NCBI RefSeq assembly: GCF_027579695.1
Contig: NC_083577.1
Coordinates: 68,017,241 to 68,081,240 of the forward strand
Origin: Neoarius graeffei
Taxonomy: Eukaryota; Chordata; Actinopteri; Siluriformes; Ariidae
Length of the DNA stretch: 64,000 bases
Direction of reading: 5' to 3'
Below the pieces are notes generated by a model. That model had not been told where the DNA came from and did no database searches. It saw only the letters and a program-made list of their open reading frames with translations. This document shows, piece by piece, positions 26,901 through 39,900 of this stretch; the first letter of the stretch is position 1; each line of letters opens with the position of its first letter. A program made the position numbers and the translations under genes.

Positions 26901-29900
26901 CTGAAACTTGTACAAAAACTAAGTTAGCATTTTAAATGCTGACTGCAACATTTGCAAAACTTTTACAAAGGTACTTAAAATGTCCGACACACGGACTTTT
27001 TGTAGTTCTAAATCGAGCGTTAGGCCTAGTTCGGATGAAATTACACTATTAAAATGATCACTGAATGATTTGTTTTTCTGAATCTTTACTATTTTCGTGT
27101 TCGCCAGAATACCATTTTGCGATTTCACACTTCAGCAAATGTTTGAAAACTCCAGATCTCCTTCCTTCATGGTGGCTGCCATTTTTTTTGTGCCGCACGG
27201 CGCATGCGCAGAGCTGATTCGACAGGGCTTTCCACAAGCGCCAGCTGCCGGCCACACAATTAAGTCCAGCTGGCTACTTTAATGACTATTTTTGTAGCCC
27301 ACAGGCTCTAAATATTAATTTTCGATTTTAATAAAATTAACGTTTATCTAACAGACTGACAATAATGTTAAACTGAACCGTTGATCAAGGGAGAGTAACT
27401 CATCCGCGCCCCGACATGCAGTGTGCGCGCGCACTCGGCGCATGCTCAGTTGCGTGAATGTGCCATGCACCGAAAATAAGAGATTTACAAGCCAGGAACG
27501 CCTCATGATGCAATACGCAAGAAAAGAAAGAAGATTTACTGCCATTTTATTTTGTATTTGAGTAAAGTGAATAAATAAATGGTCTGTGGAAAATACATTT
27601 AACCCTGGGAACTGCGTGCACAGGAGTTTATTTTGTGTTTACCCCCCCGGCTACTTATTTGTCATGGCTGGCTAGTATGAGCCTTAGTGGAAAGCCCTGG
27701 GAACGCGTAAATGTCAAGTTCGATTTTATATTTACGAACCCGAAAAAAAGATGTCGAAAAACCGGCGTTAAAAAAAAAAAAAAATTTTCACCCGCACAAA
27801 CGGCACTCACCCCGCCGGTGGACCGGAAACAGAACATTTTTTAATAATGGCCCCATGAAGTCTACATGAACATCTAAAATGGTAAAAAGTATCATTTCTA
27901 TAAGTAGAAGTGGTGAGGTAAAGGCATATTGTTTTAAAAAGAGAACTAGAACTTTGTTCTGCAGGAGATAATAAATTTTCCCCCCTCATGCTGCAGTGGT
28001 GCATTACTAACCAGCAGGAAGTAGTGGTCCTCAGGCTCCGCCCTCAGATACTTAAATATGACCTGCTCCATGAACCTCTCCATGAGATCCCAATCCTCCA
28101 CGATACCGTGTCTGATGGGCCACTACATGCAAAGACACAACGTTTCATTCACAACGAACACCTGATACCAGATCAGCGCCACGGTGTAGCACAGAAACGT
28201 GGATTTGTGTAGAATTACAGGTAATCACCTTGGTTGCGTAAGTGGGCTTGTCGATAGCCTCGTCTCCAATGAAGAAGTCGAGGTCATCCACGCCTTTCAT
28301 CATCCTTCTCTGGGCCTGGTCTCCCACCTTCGCGGATTCTTTGATGGCAATGCCTGAGCAACAGCAGAGGATTATGGGATATAATGAAACCGGCTGAAAG
28401 CTGCAGATAACATTATTGAGAATAAAACTACCAAATCAAAACCAAGTCATACAACATTCATCGAGTCAGCAGAGAGACAGCTTTTGCTTCAAGCTCAACC
28501 TGTGTATGAGCATACAGCATTCTAATTATTTAGTAATACAATGTGTTATAAGGATATGATGCCAGCAAATTCTCCTGTAAGCAGTACATGACTTGACGCA
28601 TCTGGGAAAAGGAAACGTTTCTTCATCAAACACGCCAGGATTTGTCTGTCCACTATTTTGATATGCCAAACCAACAGTTCATTTCTGTTTTCATTTCCAC
28701 AATTAACATTTCATGGTCACAAAAATCACATACCAGTAAGAACTTTAATTCTAAAGTGTCCAGAAAAAGTGTATATTTCGTATACATCGTTTAATAGGAT
28801 GGTTTGGAAAGTTAAAGCATACAACTGCACAAGTACCCATTCTGGACTTCTTACATCCCCATATGTTCAATGTTATCTTACCTTTCACAGTTACATAGAC
28901 AGCAGTGTTTTACTGGGAAATACGCAGATTTTATTTTTTTCACGGTGCGGTTTCCATCAAATCCCGCGCTGATTGGCTGGCGAGCGGGTCCGTATCCTAC
29001 AGTACGGACCCCAGTTACGGATCGCTGGCAACTCACTCGTTCACAAACATAGTAGCATTTTTTTGTCAACATTTATATTTTTTTTAAAATAAGATTTATT
29101 TATAAGATTATCAAGAAACTTATAAATTTGTGTCAGCATTTCTCAGGAAAATCGCATTAATTTTACAGCATGGATAGCGATAACAGTCTTCACAGCGAAA
29201 GCGAGTTTTACTACCCTGAGGAAGAAGAAATAAAACATTTCAGGAGAAAGCTAAAACCTGTAACTGTTGCCAACGCCAAGCAAAAACATGGCTGAATCCT
29301 GAATGACTCCTATTTGTATAAATAGGGGACTACATGGGTGGCAAAATGTAGTTTCTTTCCTGCCATGGAAGTGCACTTGTATACCGAGGAGGAAGCAATT
29401 TGCATTACAGCCGTGAATGAGGATTCAAAATGGCGGCTCGGCTCAGTTTTCCCTTTCGGGCGCTCTCGTTCTCTGTTAGAATTTGGTAAAGAAAAAAATA
29501 AAAACACGTTACTTACCAGTTTAAGGTCGGTTCGTATGGTGAAATACCGTGACCTCGGCCTTGAATACTGACCTCGACCCAGAGGGCCTCCATCAGTACT
29601 TCCCAAGACCTCGGTCACGATATTTCACAATATGGACCTCCCAGCTGATAAATAACATATGCATGTTTCATATGAGCTACATCTGGGTCATGGAGAACCA
29701 AAACAAGTGTCTAAATGTCACTCATGAGGAAAAAAGTCGATGAATTGTGATAAATTTGGTTACTTTTGGTTTGTGAATGTGTCTATATAATAAAATGGGG
29801 GGGGGGGGGGGGGAACCACACATTGGCTTGAAGATACGAAGTTTATCTTGTGTTGAAAAACCTAGATTTTTCATACAAAATGCATTGTGGATCTGACCAA

Positions 29901-30858
29901 AGTATTTAAATAATATTGGCTGGCTTTTTTTTGTGGTATATCAGATATATTCCATTCAGCTAGCATGATATTAAACTTATGCTAGCTGAATAGAATATAT
30001 CCGATATACCACAAAAAAGCCAGCCAATATTATAATACATGCATGTTCCTTTCGAGCGTACAACGCGTCTCTCTTTCAAAATTCTCTCAAAATCTTCCGT
30101 ATTTAAATAAAGCAAACTTGGCAGCCATATTTGTTTACAAATGGTCCCAGTCACTTGCTAGCGTGGAAGATTTAGGTCTCCGACACGTGACATCATGTTG
30201 GCTTGACAACCATGCAACATCGTAAACCATATTCAACGCTTGTTCTCCGTTGGGTAGAGTGACGTAATACACGTAAGATAAGCGATATGCTAACTATATT
30301 GCATGCTATCAAACCAAATGAATGAAACTCGCTAGAAGGGAAGAGAGTACGTGTTTTTATTCCATTGAAAAAGTGTCCTGGAGGTATAATAACTCCTGAT
30401 ATTTCACTCCGATGACGTCACTCTCAGTGTTTTCCTGCTGACGAGATACATGTTCTCAAAATGGCGAAAATTAAAATTCTTTTGATTATCTTGCATTTTT
30501 TTCCCCTTTGGTGGATGTGTCCATATAATATAAAGGACATGACGGTGTGAAGATATGAAAGGTTATCTTTTCACTCATTTGCTCTGCTTAATTGTAATAC
30601 ACATGTTCACCACTCCAAGATAAACTCCATATATCTCTACTATTATTAATTGTAGAGCTTTTCCAAAATGCTATAAATCCATTTTGATTGTTTTCAGAAA
30701 AATGACATTTACCCAGACCCATAAATTTTGCAAATATTTAATTTATCCTGTTATAATAGATAGTTGGTTCAGTCTGAACATTTTCAACAATAATTGACAA
30801 ATCTAACAACGTTATTATAAATCCAAAGGGGTGTGTGTGTATATTTTTTTATATTATA

Positions 30859-30946
<88 letters not shown>

Positions 30947-33900
30947 CCCAAAGCTATAAATCCATTCATTTTTTTCTATCTTTAAAATAAAACATGCTGT
31001 AGGTATATAATGTCAGGAACTTATACAATTTATAATAAAATCAAATATATTATATAAACACTTAAATAACATTCATTCATGAATAACCTTACGTTTTAAG
31101 ACTGTCCACCACAGAAAACAACTTCAATTCTTCAGAACCATCAAAAAGTATTCACAACCACCATTTGCAAAAAAAAGTTATTTGTGCTCAAGAAGCTACA
31201 CAAGGGCGGCACGGTGGTGTAATGGTTAGTGCTGTGGCCTCACAGCAAGGAGGTCCGGGTTCGAGCCCCGTGGCCGGCGAGGGCCTTTCTGTGCGGAGTT
31301 TGCATGTTCTCCCCGTGTCCGCGTGGGTTTCCTCCGGGTGCTCCGGTTTCCCCCACAGTCCAAAGACATGCAGGTTAGGTTAACTGGTGACTCTAAATTG
31401 ACCGTAGGTGTGAATGTGTGAATGGTTGTCTGTGTCTATGTGTCAGCCCTGTGATGACCTGGCGACTTGTCCAGGGTGTACCCCGCCTTTCGCCCGTAGT
31501 CAGCTGGGATAGGCTCCAGCTTGCCTGCGACCCTGTAGAACAGGATAAAGCGGCTAGAGATAATGAGATGAGATGAGAAGCTACACAAGCAAACAAAACT
31601 CCTCGCTTCAAAGCGCCACCATGTGGGATAGTGTAGAACGCTGACCGAACTCTGATTGGTCTAGAGGAAATGTCACACTCAGCCAAAAGCCAGCTGTAGC
31701 ACCTATCACGTTTTGGAGAGAAACTACAATTTGCAGCACATATAAACAAAGAAATATAGCGATTTGGCATGAAACATTAAATGGAGCAGTGAATAGGCTC
31801 AGTACACAGCAGAATAGCGCGACGAACTCGTTTTTTTAAATTTGGCGTTTATCACGTTTTGGAAAAGAGCTCTTCAATTATTTAACTTAAAACTTGAAAT
31901 TATTGCGCTTTGAAGAAATATCCAACTAGACGTTACACAATGTTTTACTGTTAACCCAATAAAAACTGAAATACTAGTTACAGGAGGTTGAGGACAACAC
32001 AACCGTTTATTGGACAAGGCAGTTTATCATTTGTATGAGATTTTAATTCCGGTTGTGATCCTCATTAAGAACAGCTCCAAGTTGTGTTTAAATCACCTGA
32101 ACGATAGCAAACTAATTTCGTTTGGTTAATGGGTTCTACTCTAGATTTCCTGAAGTGATAAATTTGCCTGTTGTAGATGGTTCAAAATGTGGCTGCAGGG
32201 ATCTTAACTAATGAAAGAGCTAATTTTATGTCCATCCTTCAAGAAAACACACTGGCTACCTGAGGCATCCATGATAACTTCTAAACATTTCAAGCTAAAT
32301 CTTTAAAAAAACATTTTACGGTCATTAAGTGCAAGCGATACAGTTGTACTCACATGATGGTACGATGAACTGAGGTTCTGTGTTTCCTGCATATCCCAGT
32401 TTAGTATATCTGAAACACAGAGAGCGAGAACAAAAGCCTTTGAGTTGCAAAGCTTTCCCAACAGTCCACCACCACACATGCCCACACACTTAAAGGGGAA
32501 CTAAAGGCAAATTTATCAAAATTTTATTTCTCATTTTATAAAATGTAGGAACGCATTTCTGACAGCTATTTTGTCACTGCTATAGCAAGTTATGAGTGTT
32601 TGAAATACGCTATGTAATATATCAGTCCATATGTCAAAGCAACGGCTGTAAACAAGATCCGCTGAGACCTGTGCGAGACATCGTAGGACGGAAGTAAAAC
32701 GTACAGCGGAAATCAAAAGTGACCGACATCTGCCAACGTTGCCAAAAGATGCGCACGCCCCCTTTCGAATGCTGACGTAATCAAGCCGGAAGTTTTCCAT
32801 GTCCGAAATCGCTCCCTACTCACTATATAGTGGAGACGCCTTTTTGTGCTGTCCAAAACCTTAGTGAGGATTATGTAGGAAATGCGCTCAGTATATGGAT
32901 TTATCACAAAAATACATGCATGTATTTATTATTTTGAAAACCCACCAGCCACCTGATCTGGCACATTTTAATTGTGCGACAGTAATGATGTAAATACCTA
33001 GCCTGGCTAACGCGACTTCAAAGCTCTGCGAGCATTTGGTCTGGCCAAGCTATTAAGCCCAACCGTTTCCCAGAGCCCGTGGTTGACCTGCCTCCCTGAA
33101 ATGCCTCAGTTTGCTACTGGTCGAAGCCAGAAAAGGCTGTGACGAAGCTTAAACCAATCACATCACTCTTTCCTCTGACGTATGCGACGCAGCTAGATTA
33201 AACTCTTACCGAAGCCGGTCGGGAGCAAGGCGAAAACATCCTTCCTTTCAATAAATACCTCCAGGGCTGCTCTTTGCTCCGTTTTCAATGAGAACTTCCC
33301 GTTCAATACAGCATCTACCGCTGTGTTAAAGGCTTGCCGCTGCTCCATGTTCGTGATGTGAATGAAGCGCTTCCGGCATAGATTCTGTAAACAATCTATG
33401 GCTTCCGGTCGCAGTTCTACTACGTCACTGCCTTGAACACGCCTCTACCCAGGGCCGTTGGAGATGCTCAAAGTTGATCGGTTCTCGATTTTTCGGGAGC
33501 TTGGAAATGCTGTAGATAGCCTGCCTGGCCAGACTAAGCTCGGAACAGGCCCTTGTGTTGCGTCACGCTTAGGATGGGCGGGCCCAGGCTAGTAAATACC
33601 AGCGCGACGGACTCGTCCTTATCCTGTCACCTTTCCAACTCTTCTCTACTCCACTGTGGTCGGAAGTCGTATGGAATAATCTCATCACTGATGAAGCTGG
33701 CAAATCTCGAAATGAAACTAAAATGGAATGATATGGCGATCTGGGCACTGTGTAGTTTTCAAAACGGTGGCGCTGACACTTCATGTTTGAAGTCTCGCAG
33801 AAGTCTCGTAAAGATTGCACGGATAAACAACGCCTGCTGTGGACTGAACGAACTACATTCGACATGGCTAAAAACCGAAACGCGTAATATAATACACCAA

Positions 33901-36900
33901 TATGAGTCACTATATAAGGTTAATAAAACCGAAAACATAATTGAATAACACGTTAATTAAGAAATAAAGCAAGTTTAAAAAGGACTTCAGTTCCCCTTTA
34001 ACAGCCACAAAATAAAGGCTGTGAAATGGATAATTGGACTTAAGCAATGCCATTCTGAATGCCCATTATAAGCAGCATAAATTAAAATCTCATTTATTAA
34101 AATTATATTCCGCAACTCTTTGTCTGCACTTTTGAAACTACTCTGCTTGATAGATTGCTGAGATCCACAGCGCTCATGCTTGCAGCTTTACACCCAGCTG
34201 ACAACACAAGCCTCTAATTTCTCAACGCTACAACTTTACGCAACTACAATCTGCAGCGCTCTGCTCTCATTATGCTGTCTGATATACAGCAACAGCCTGT
34301 AGTTGTTCTGTCATTGCAGAGTTCGACAAAAACAATGTGCTCTCTTTCAAAAAAAATTAATTAATTAATAAATCCCACTGAGATGCTTATCAGTGTCAGA
34401 TCACACAGGCTCGAGAGCATCCAGCGCTAAAAATACCATAATCATGAGGCACGAAGACATGTATACAATACACAACACTATACAGCCTAGGTTTCCTAAG
34501 AAACTGTCAGCAAAATATCAATGCTGCATTTATTAAAAAAAAAAAATTATATTTATACTTAAGTCAACAAAATTAAATTTATAAGTTATGAGCAAAAATT
34601 AAAATAATTATTAAAATTGTCCTGAAAACTTTTAAAGATTCAATATAACATTTTATCTATTCAGCTGCTTCCAGTTGGAGTTTGTAATTGTTATAAACTA
34701 CCCACAATATCTCAGAAAGGTCGGACATAATTTCGCACTATATCACTAGTATATCATCATCAGTGCTCAACCATTACCATCATCAGCATGCACTTTTCCC
34801 CATAAGGCCAAGAAAAAAATAATTGTTTGTTTCCTATTACATCTTGAAGAAAAAAAAAAAAAAAAATGGGGTAGGTAGGTAGGTAGGTCTTTTTATTTTT
34901 TTATTTTTTAATCACACAAAAATACCGGGTAGGTAGTTTTTTTTTTTTAATAAATTTTAGGTGTGGGACAAACAGTGGCACATAGTGGGGAAGTGTCATT
35001 CTGTGACTCAACCATCCAGAACCAGGCCTAAGAAAACCAGTGAAGCTTGTGGAATACAGGATTCGGAGCCCATGGATAAAATATGGAGTGCTCGGACGCT
35101 TAAAGGAACTATAAACATAACTACAAATGTTGAACCTTAACTTTATTAGGAACACTATGTTGTGAACTTGTATGTTTAATATGAATGCAAAGAACATCGT
35201 GATATCAATACCGCCGTTAGCCTGGGCGCTGTGTGTATACTGTTTGCATGACTCGTCCAGCGGAGGATGATAATGCTCGTAGAGTTCTTTTACAGTTGAA
35301 AACTTATAAAATGAACTTATTGTCTTACAATCTTCCGTGTGGTCGCAACCGATCACGGTAATCGAGAACACTTCGTTGGCCGCCATGAGGCCTAGCGCTG
35401 CGTACAACACAAGCCGGAGTTTCCCGGAAAGAGGTCAAGACGTCAGATTGAGGCCGTGAGAAATCAATGAGTGTTTCTTGTCCGATATATGCGTTTTAGA
35501 ATTAGTCACTTGTCAGATCGACAATATTATGCAAATCGTAATGCAGATTTTTTTTTTTTCAAAATTTATTGTTGGTCGGCGAAAATACATTTTTTTTAAA
35601 CATCTAACAAAAAAGTCTAGGGTCGTGGCATTTTTTCAACGGTCAGTCGGGTAACCGGAAACAATTATTTTTTCTTGGCCTAAAGCATGCCGCACTGCCA
35701 GATTTTCGTGTGAAGCTGTGAACATGCAGGACTGCATCTTAACTAATAGAGATCAGTTTAAAGTTAGGGCCTCCGCATGCTCTTGCGACAAGGCTTTCGC
35801 AGATAGCTTTTCGCAGGCAGTTGTAATTTATCGTTGAGCGGGGAGTAATAGGCGTGCGCGATGTTATTCACAGCCACAACGCAAGGGGGCGCGAAGTCGC
35901 TAGGAGTAGTTGGTGGGTGTGGTTAGTGGAGTGTTTATCCTCCGGTTACTTATAATGACTAGAACTGGAGTCGTATAGATGTACGTACTTCCTCAATCAA
36001 CCGCTCTTCATGCTGCTCCATCTTCGCTCGTGTTTTTAAAAATGGCGGTCGTGAAAACAAACCAAACCGGGAAAGTAGGGAAGCGGAAGTGCGTGTACAG
36101 CGGATGTAGAGTGGACCAATCAGAGCCCTCTTGTCTGTGACGCCGTCTGCGAGGCTTCTGCGGTGGTCATGATTTTTGGGAGGTGCGCACAGAGCGTCTG
36201 CGAAGGTGGGGGGGCTACGCAGACGCTATCTGCGACGCCATCTGCGAGGACTGGGTTGTCAGCATAAATTGGCCTTTAGACGGCCTTTCAATTTCTTTTA
36301 AAAAAAAAAAAAAGTGAACTTTAGTTCCCTCTGAAATTTGGTCATTGTGATGTTTACTTCTGTAATATCTCCCAAAAAATAAATAAAGCCCCACCCCAAC
36401 CGAATCATTCTGTGGATGGACGTTATTTAATTTGAGGGGATTACTTCCCAAGCAAATAATGTACAAAAAAAAACAAAAACGCTCACTTCACACAGACAGA
36501 GGAAGTCCGTACACACAGGTTTACCACCTTCTTCTTTTGGGTTTTACAGCAGCTGGCATCTACAGTGTTGCATTACTGCCATCTACAGGTTTACCTTGAC
36601 CGTGCACTGATAGTTACATCATTGTCACTAAACGAACAGCTGAGCACACCGAGGTGCTCGCTGACTGCTGATATTTATTAGTTTGGTCCTGCGTTTCCTG
36701 TCCTTCCCAACATAGCGTCTTTTCTTCTCGCTTCCCGTTACTGTAATCGGCCTTTCACGTTTCATTCGCACACTCACATCCTCCATTTTTCTCTCCTGTT
36801 TTCAGTTTGTATCCCACAATGCCTTGCGTGAACGGGGAAAGCTCACTACGTTATGCATCACGCGGCATCTTGTATTGCATATAGTGGAGACTTTAGGGCC

Positions 36901-39900
36901 ACATGGCCCTAAATTCACCAATTGTTCCATTTAAAAAAATAAAAAGAAACTTAAGAAACTAGTAAAATTGGAAGTCTCTGATTCAAATTCAGTAGCCTTC
37001 AGTCCACTAAACAAAAAATAACTGTCAGGGGAAAATTATTTTTATGACCCAAACTTGAAAAATCTGAAAGGCAGTATAGCTTTAATAAAGCATATTTTCA
37101 CACCAGTCACCTCACCATAAAGTCACATCTACTTTGGTAAAAATATTTCCTGACCACAAGATGCTGAAGTCTAGGCTAGGTGTTAAAAGTTCAGTACAGC
37201 CCCATAGTTAGTGACCAATTCAAGCGAAGAAGCAATAAAGCCTGGTTTAAAAAGGGTTGAAATGGTGATCTGCAGCCTCACTAACTAAAGCAATAATTGG
37301 ACAAGGCTGAACAAAATACTGTGATTTATTAGTGGCGAGCAAGCAATTACTGATTTACCGATGCCGAAGGCAGAGGCAAATAATTGCCTGCGAGACACTA
37401 ACAGACCACGATACCTTGTGAAAAAATTATTGATCTCCTGTTCATTCATCTCATCATCTGTAGCCGCTTTATCCTGTTCTACAGGGTCGCAGGTAAGCTG
37501 GAGCCTATCCCAGCTGACTATGGGCGAAAGGCGGGGTACACCCTGGACAAGTCACCAGGTCATCACAGGGCTGACACATAGACACAGACAACCATTCACA
37601 CTCACATTCACACCTACGGTCAATTTAGAGTCGCCAGTTAACCTAACCTACATGTCTTTGGACTGTGGGGGAAACCGGAGCACCCGGAGGAAACCCATGC
37701 GGACACGGGGAGAACATGCAAACTCCGCACAGAAAGGCCCTCGCCAGCCACGGGGCTTGAACCCGGACCTTCTTGCTGTGGGGCGACAGCGCTAACCACT
37801 ACACCACCGTGCCGCCCCCTGTTCATTCAATTTTTTTAAAATACTGATTTAAAAAAAAGTTTGCGTGAGGAGTCAAGCAATAAAGAAATCAGATGCAATC
37901 ACTTCCTTGCATCTCACAGAACTCAAAATACAAAAGTGTGACATAAGTGTGCATGAGTAGAACATTATTTGTAGACCGTTATTTGCGGTTCGCTCAGCCA
38001 ATCTAAACAGCATAAAAATAATTTGAATGATAGTGTACGTAGTTTTTAAATGCCTTGAATTACAAAGCCACTAGATGACTTAGTTATGTTTATCATTAAA
38101 AAGAGGAGAAAGAAGAAGAAAAAAAAAAAAAAAAAAAAAGACATTTGCACATTTTAAAAATGAGTCCAACCACTGGCATGTGTAACACGTAGCTCGAGGC
38201 GCAACTTCGTTTGGGTAACAGAATGGTGTCAGGATCCTAAAACACCCGACCACACTGCAACACGCCACAATGACTGGGAAAAATAAATAAAAACCAGATA
38301 CAAACGAGAAGTGCATTTTTCCTGCTATCAGACATTCAGAAGTACAGTACGCCCATAAAAAGTCGACAGGTTTCTCCGAAAAAAAAAAAAAGAGGAAAAA
38401 AAAAAGGACAAGGCTTTACCCTGGTTGTGTGCAAGTTATTAAAATAGATGCGTATTAAAACTTTAAAAAGGTATGGATCATAACTACACTAAAAGGCATA
38501 AAAGGCATGTCTTTTCAGGCTCATTTACTGCTGCTCAAGTTAGTATCACTCAGTGTATATATGATCAGAAAGAAAGAAGATAAATATGAATACTGTAGCT
38601 TTGCCTCTCAAAGCCTTTGGACAGGCGGTGTAAAGGGAAGTCGAGTCTGCCTCAGCATGATGTGGGTTTCATGACTCCATTACATTAGGGACTGGAGATA
38701 TAAAAAGCAGTTTTGCAGACTAAACCCGAAAGAAGTGCAGGTCAGCAAGTGAGAAAGGATGTGAGGTTTTCACACATACGACGCACACACACACACACAC
38801 ACACCCGAAGCTATGAAATGAACCACTGGTGCGCTTTGCTTTGCTCGAAGCGAAGAGGGGGAGGAGGGAAAGGTATGCACCACAGAATGTTCAAGTCCTT
38901 ACATGCTAACACTTAACCACTGATTTAAACAGACCAAGTACAAGTCCGGCACATACAGCAATATCTTATTATACAGCTATATTTTTAATCAAGGGATTAT
39001 GCACCGCTGATATTAAACACAATAGAGGAAGTTTTATTCAAAGATTGAAATGTACACTGGAGCATGGGAACGATTGTGGCATGGGGGGGAATATTAGTAG
39101 TACGTTTATGCATGTACTCCTGCTTCTCAAACTTCTTGCTTTACATTTTGTCAGATAAGAACCACCTACTTTCACAGGAAGAGACGATCAAGACTGCACA
39201 CTTTCTGTATTTCATATGAAAACATTTAAGTTCTCATCTCATTATCTGTAGCCGCTTTATCCTTCTACAGGGTCGCAGGCAAGCTGGAGCCTATCCCAGC
39301 TGATTACGGGCGAAAGGCGGGGTACACCCTGGACAAGTCGCCAGGTCATCACAGGGCTGACACACAGACAACCATTCACACTCACATTCACACCTACGGT
39401 CAATTTAGAGTCACCAGTTAACCTAACCTGCATGTCTTTGGACTGTGGGGGAAACCGGAGCACCCGGAGGAAACCCACGCGGACACGGGGAGAACATGCA
39501 AACTCCGCACAGAAAGGCCCTCGCCGGCCACGGGGCTCGAACCCGGACCTTCTTGCTGTGAGGCGACAGCGCTAACCACTACACCACCGTGCCGCCCCCA
39601 TTTAAGTTCTTTGCTTTTTTTTTTTAAAAAACATATGACTTGAAATTTGTTTCAATCCAATTTTAAAATGCCTATGCCCCAGATCATGTTTAGATATGTA
39701 CGGATCCAATACCTCATGTCTTCCATCATTATGGATTTCAACCCATTTGTCCAGTCCAATCCACTGATGGAGTTTATGTCTGATCGTCACAACACTGGGC
39801 ACATACTCTCTTAAGATACAAGTTCCCATCCCTGGTCCTGGAGTACAATTCGGTAATTTTCCTGCTCCAGCACACCCATTTCAACTTGGGAAGGATCTGA

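Larger units (their letters stand above)
32494..33997. mobile_element. TTAA-flanked element, copy 2, split by helicase-carrying element B
   Basis: TTAA at 32490-32493 and 33998-34001; left end AGGGGAACTAAAGGC, right end CTTCAGTTCCCCT, near-perfect complements. Its own sequence (about 910 bp) matches 24037-24733. The TIR and TTAA target suggest Kolobok or a related superfamily. It contains copy B of the 9-bp-duplication family. Confidence 0.85.

Noticed and set aside
30784-30969. Ile-Tyr repeat open frames
   Set aside because: They are translations of TA microsatellites (also 11736-12029).
33553-33948. 131-codon plus-strand frame
   Set aside because: It crosses the border between the helicase-carrying element and the TTAA element, so it joins unrelated sequences.
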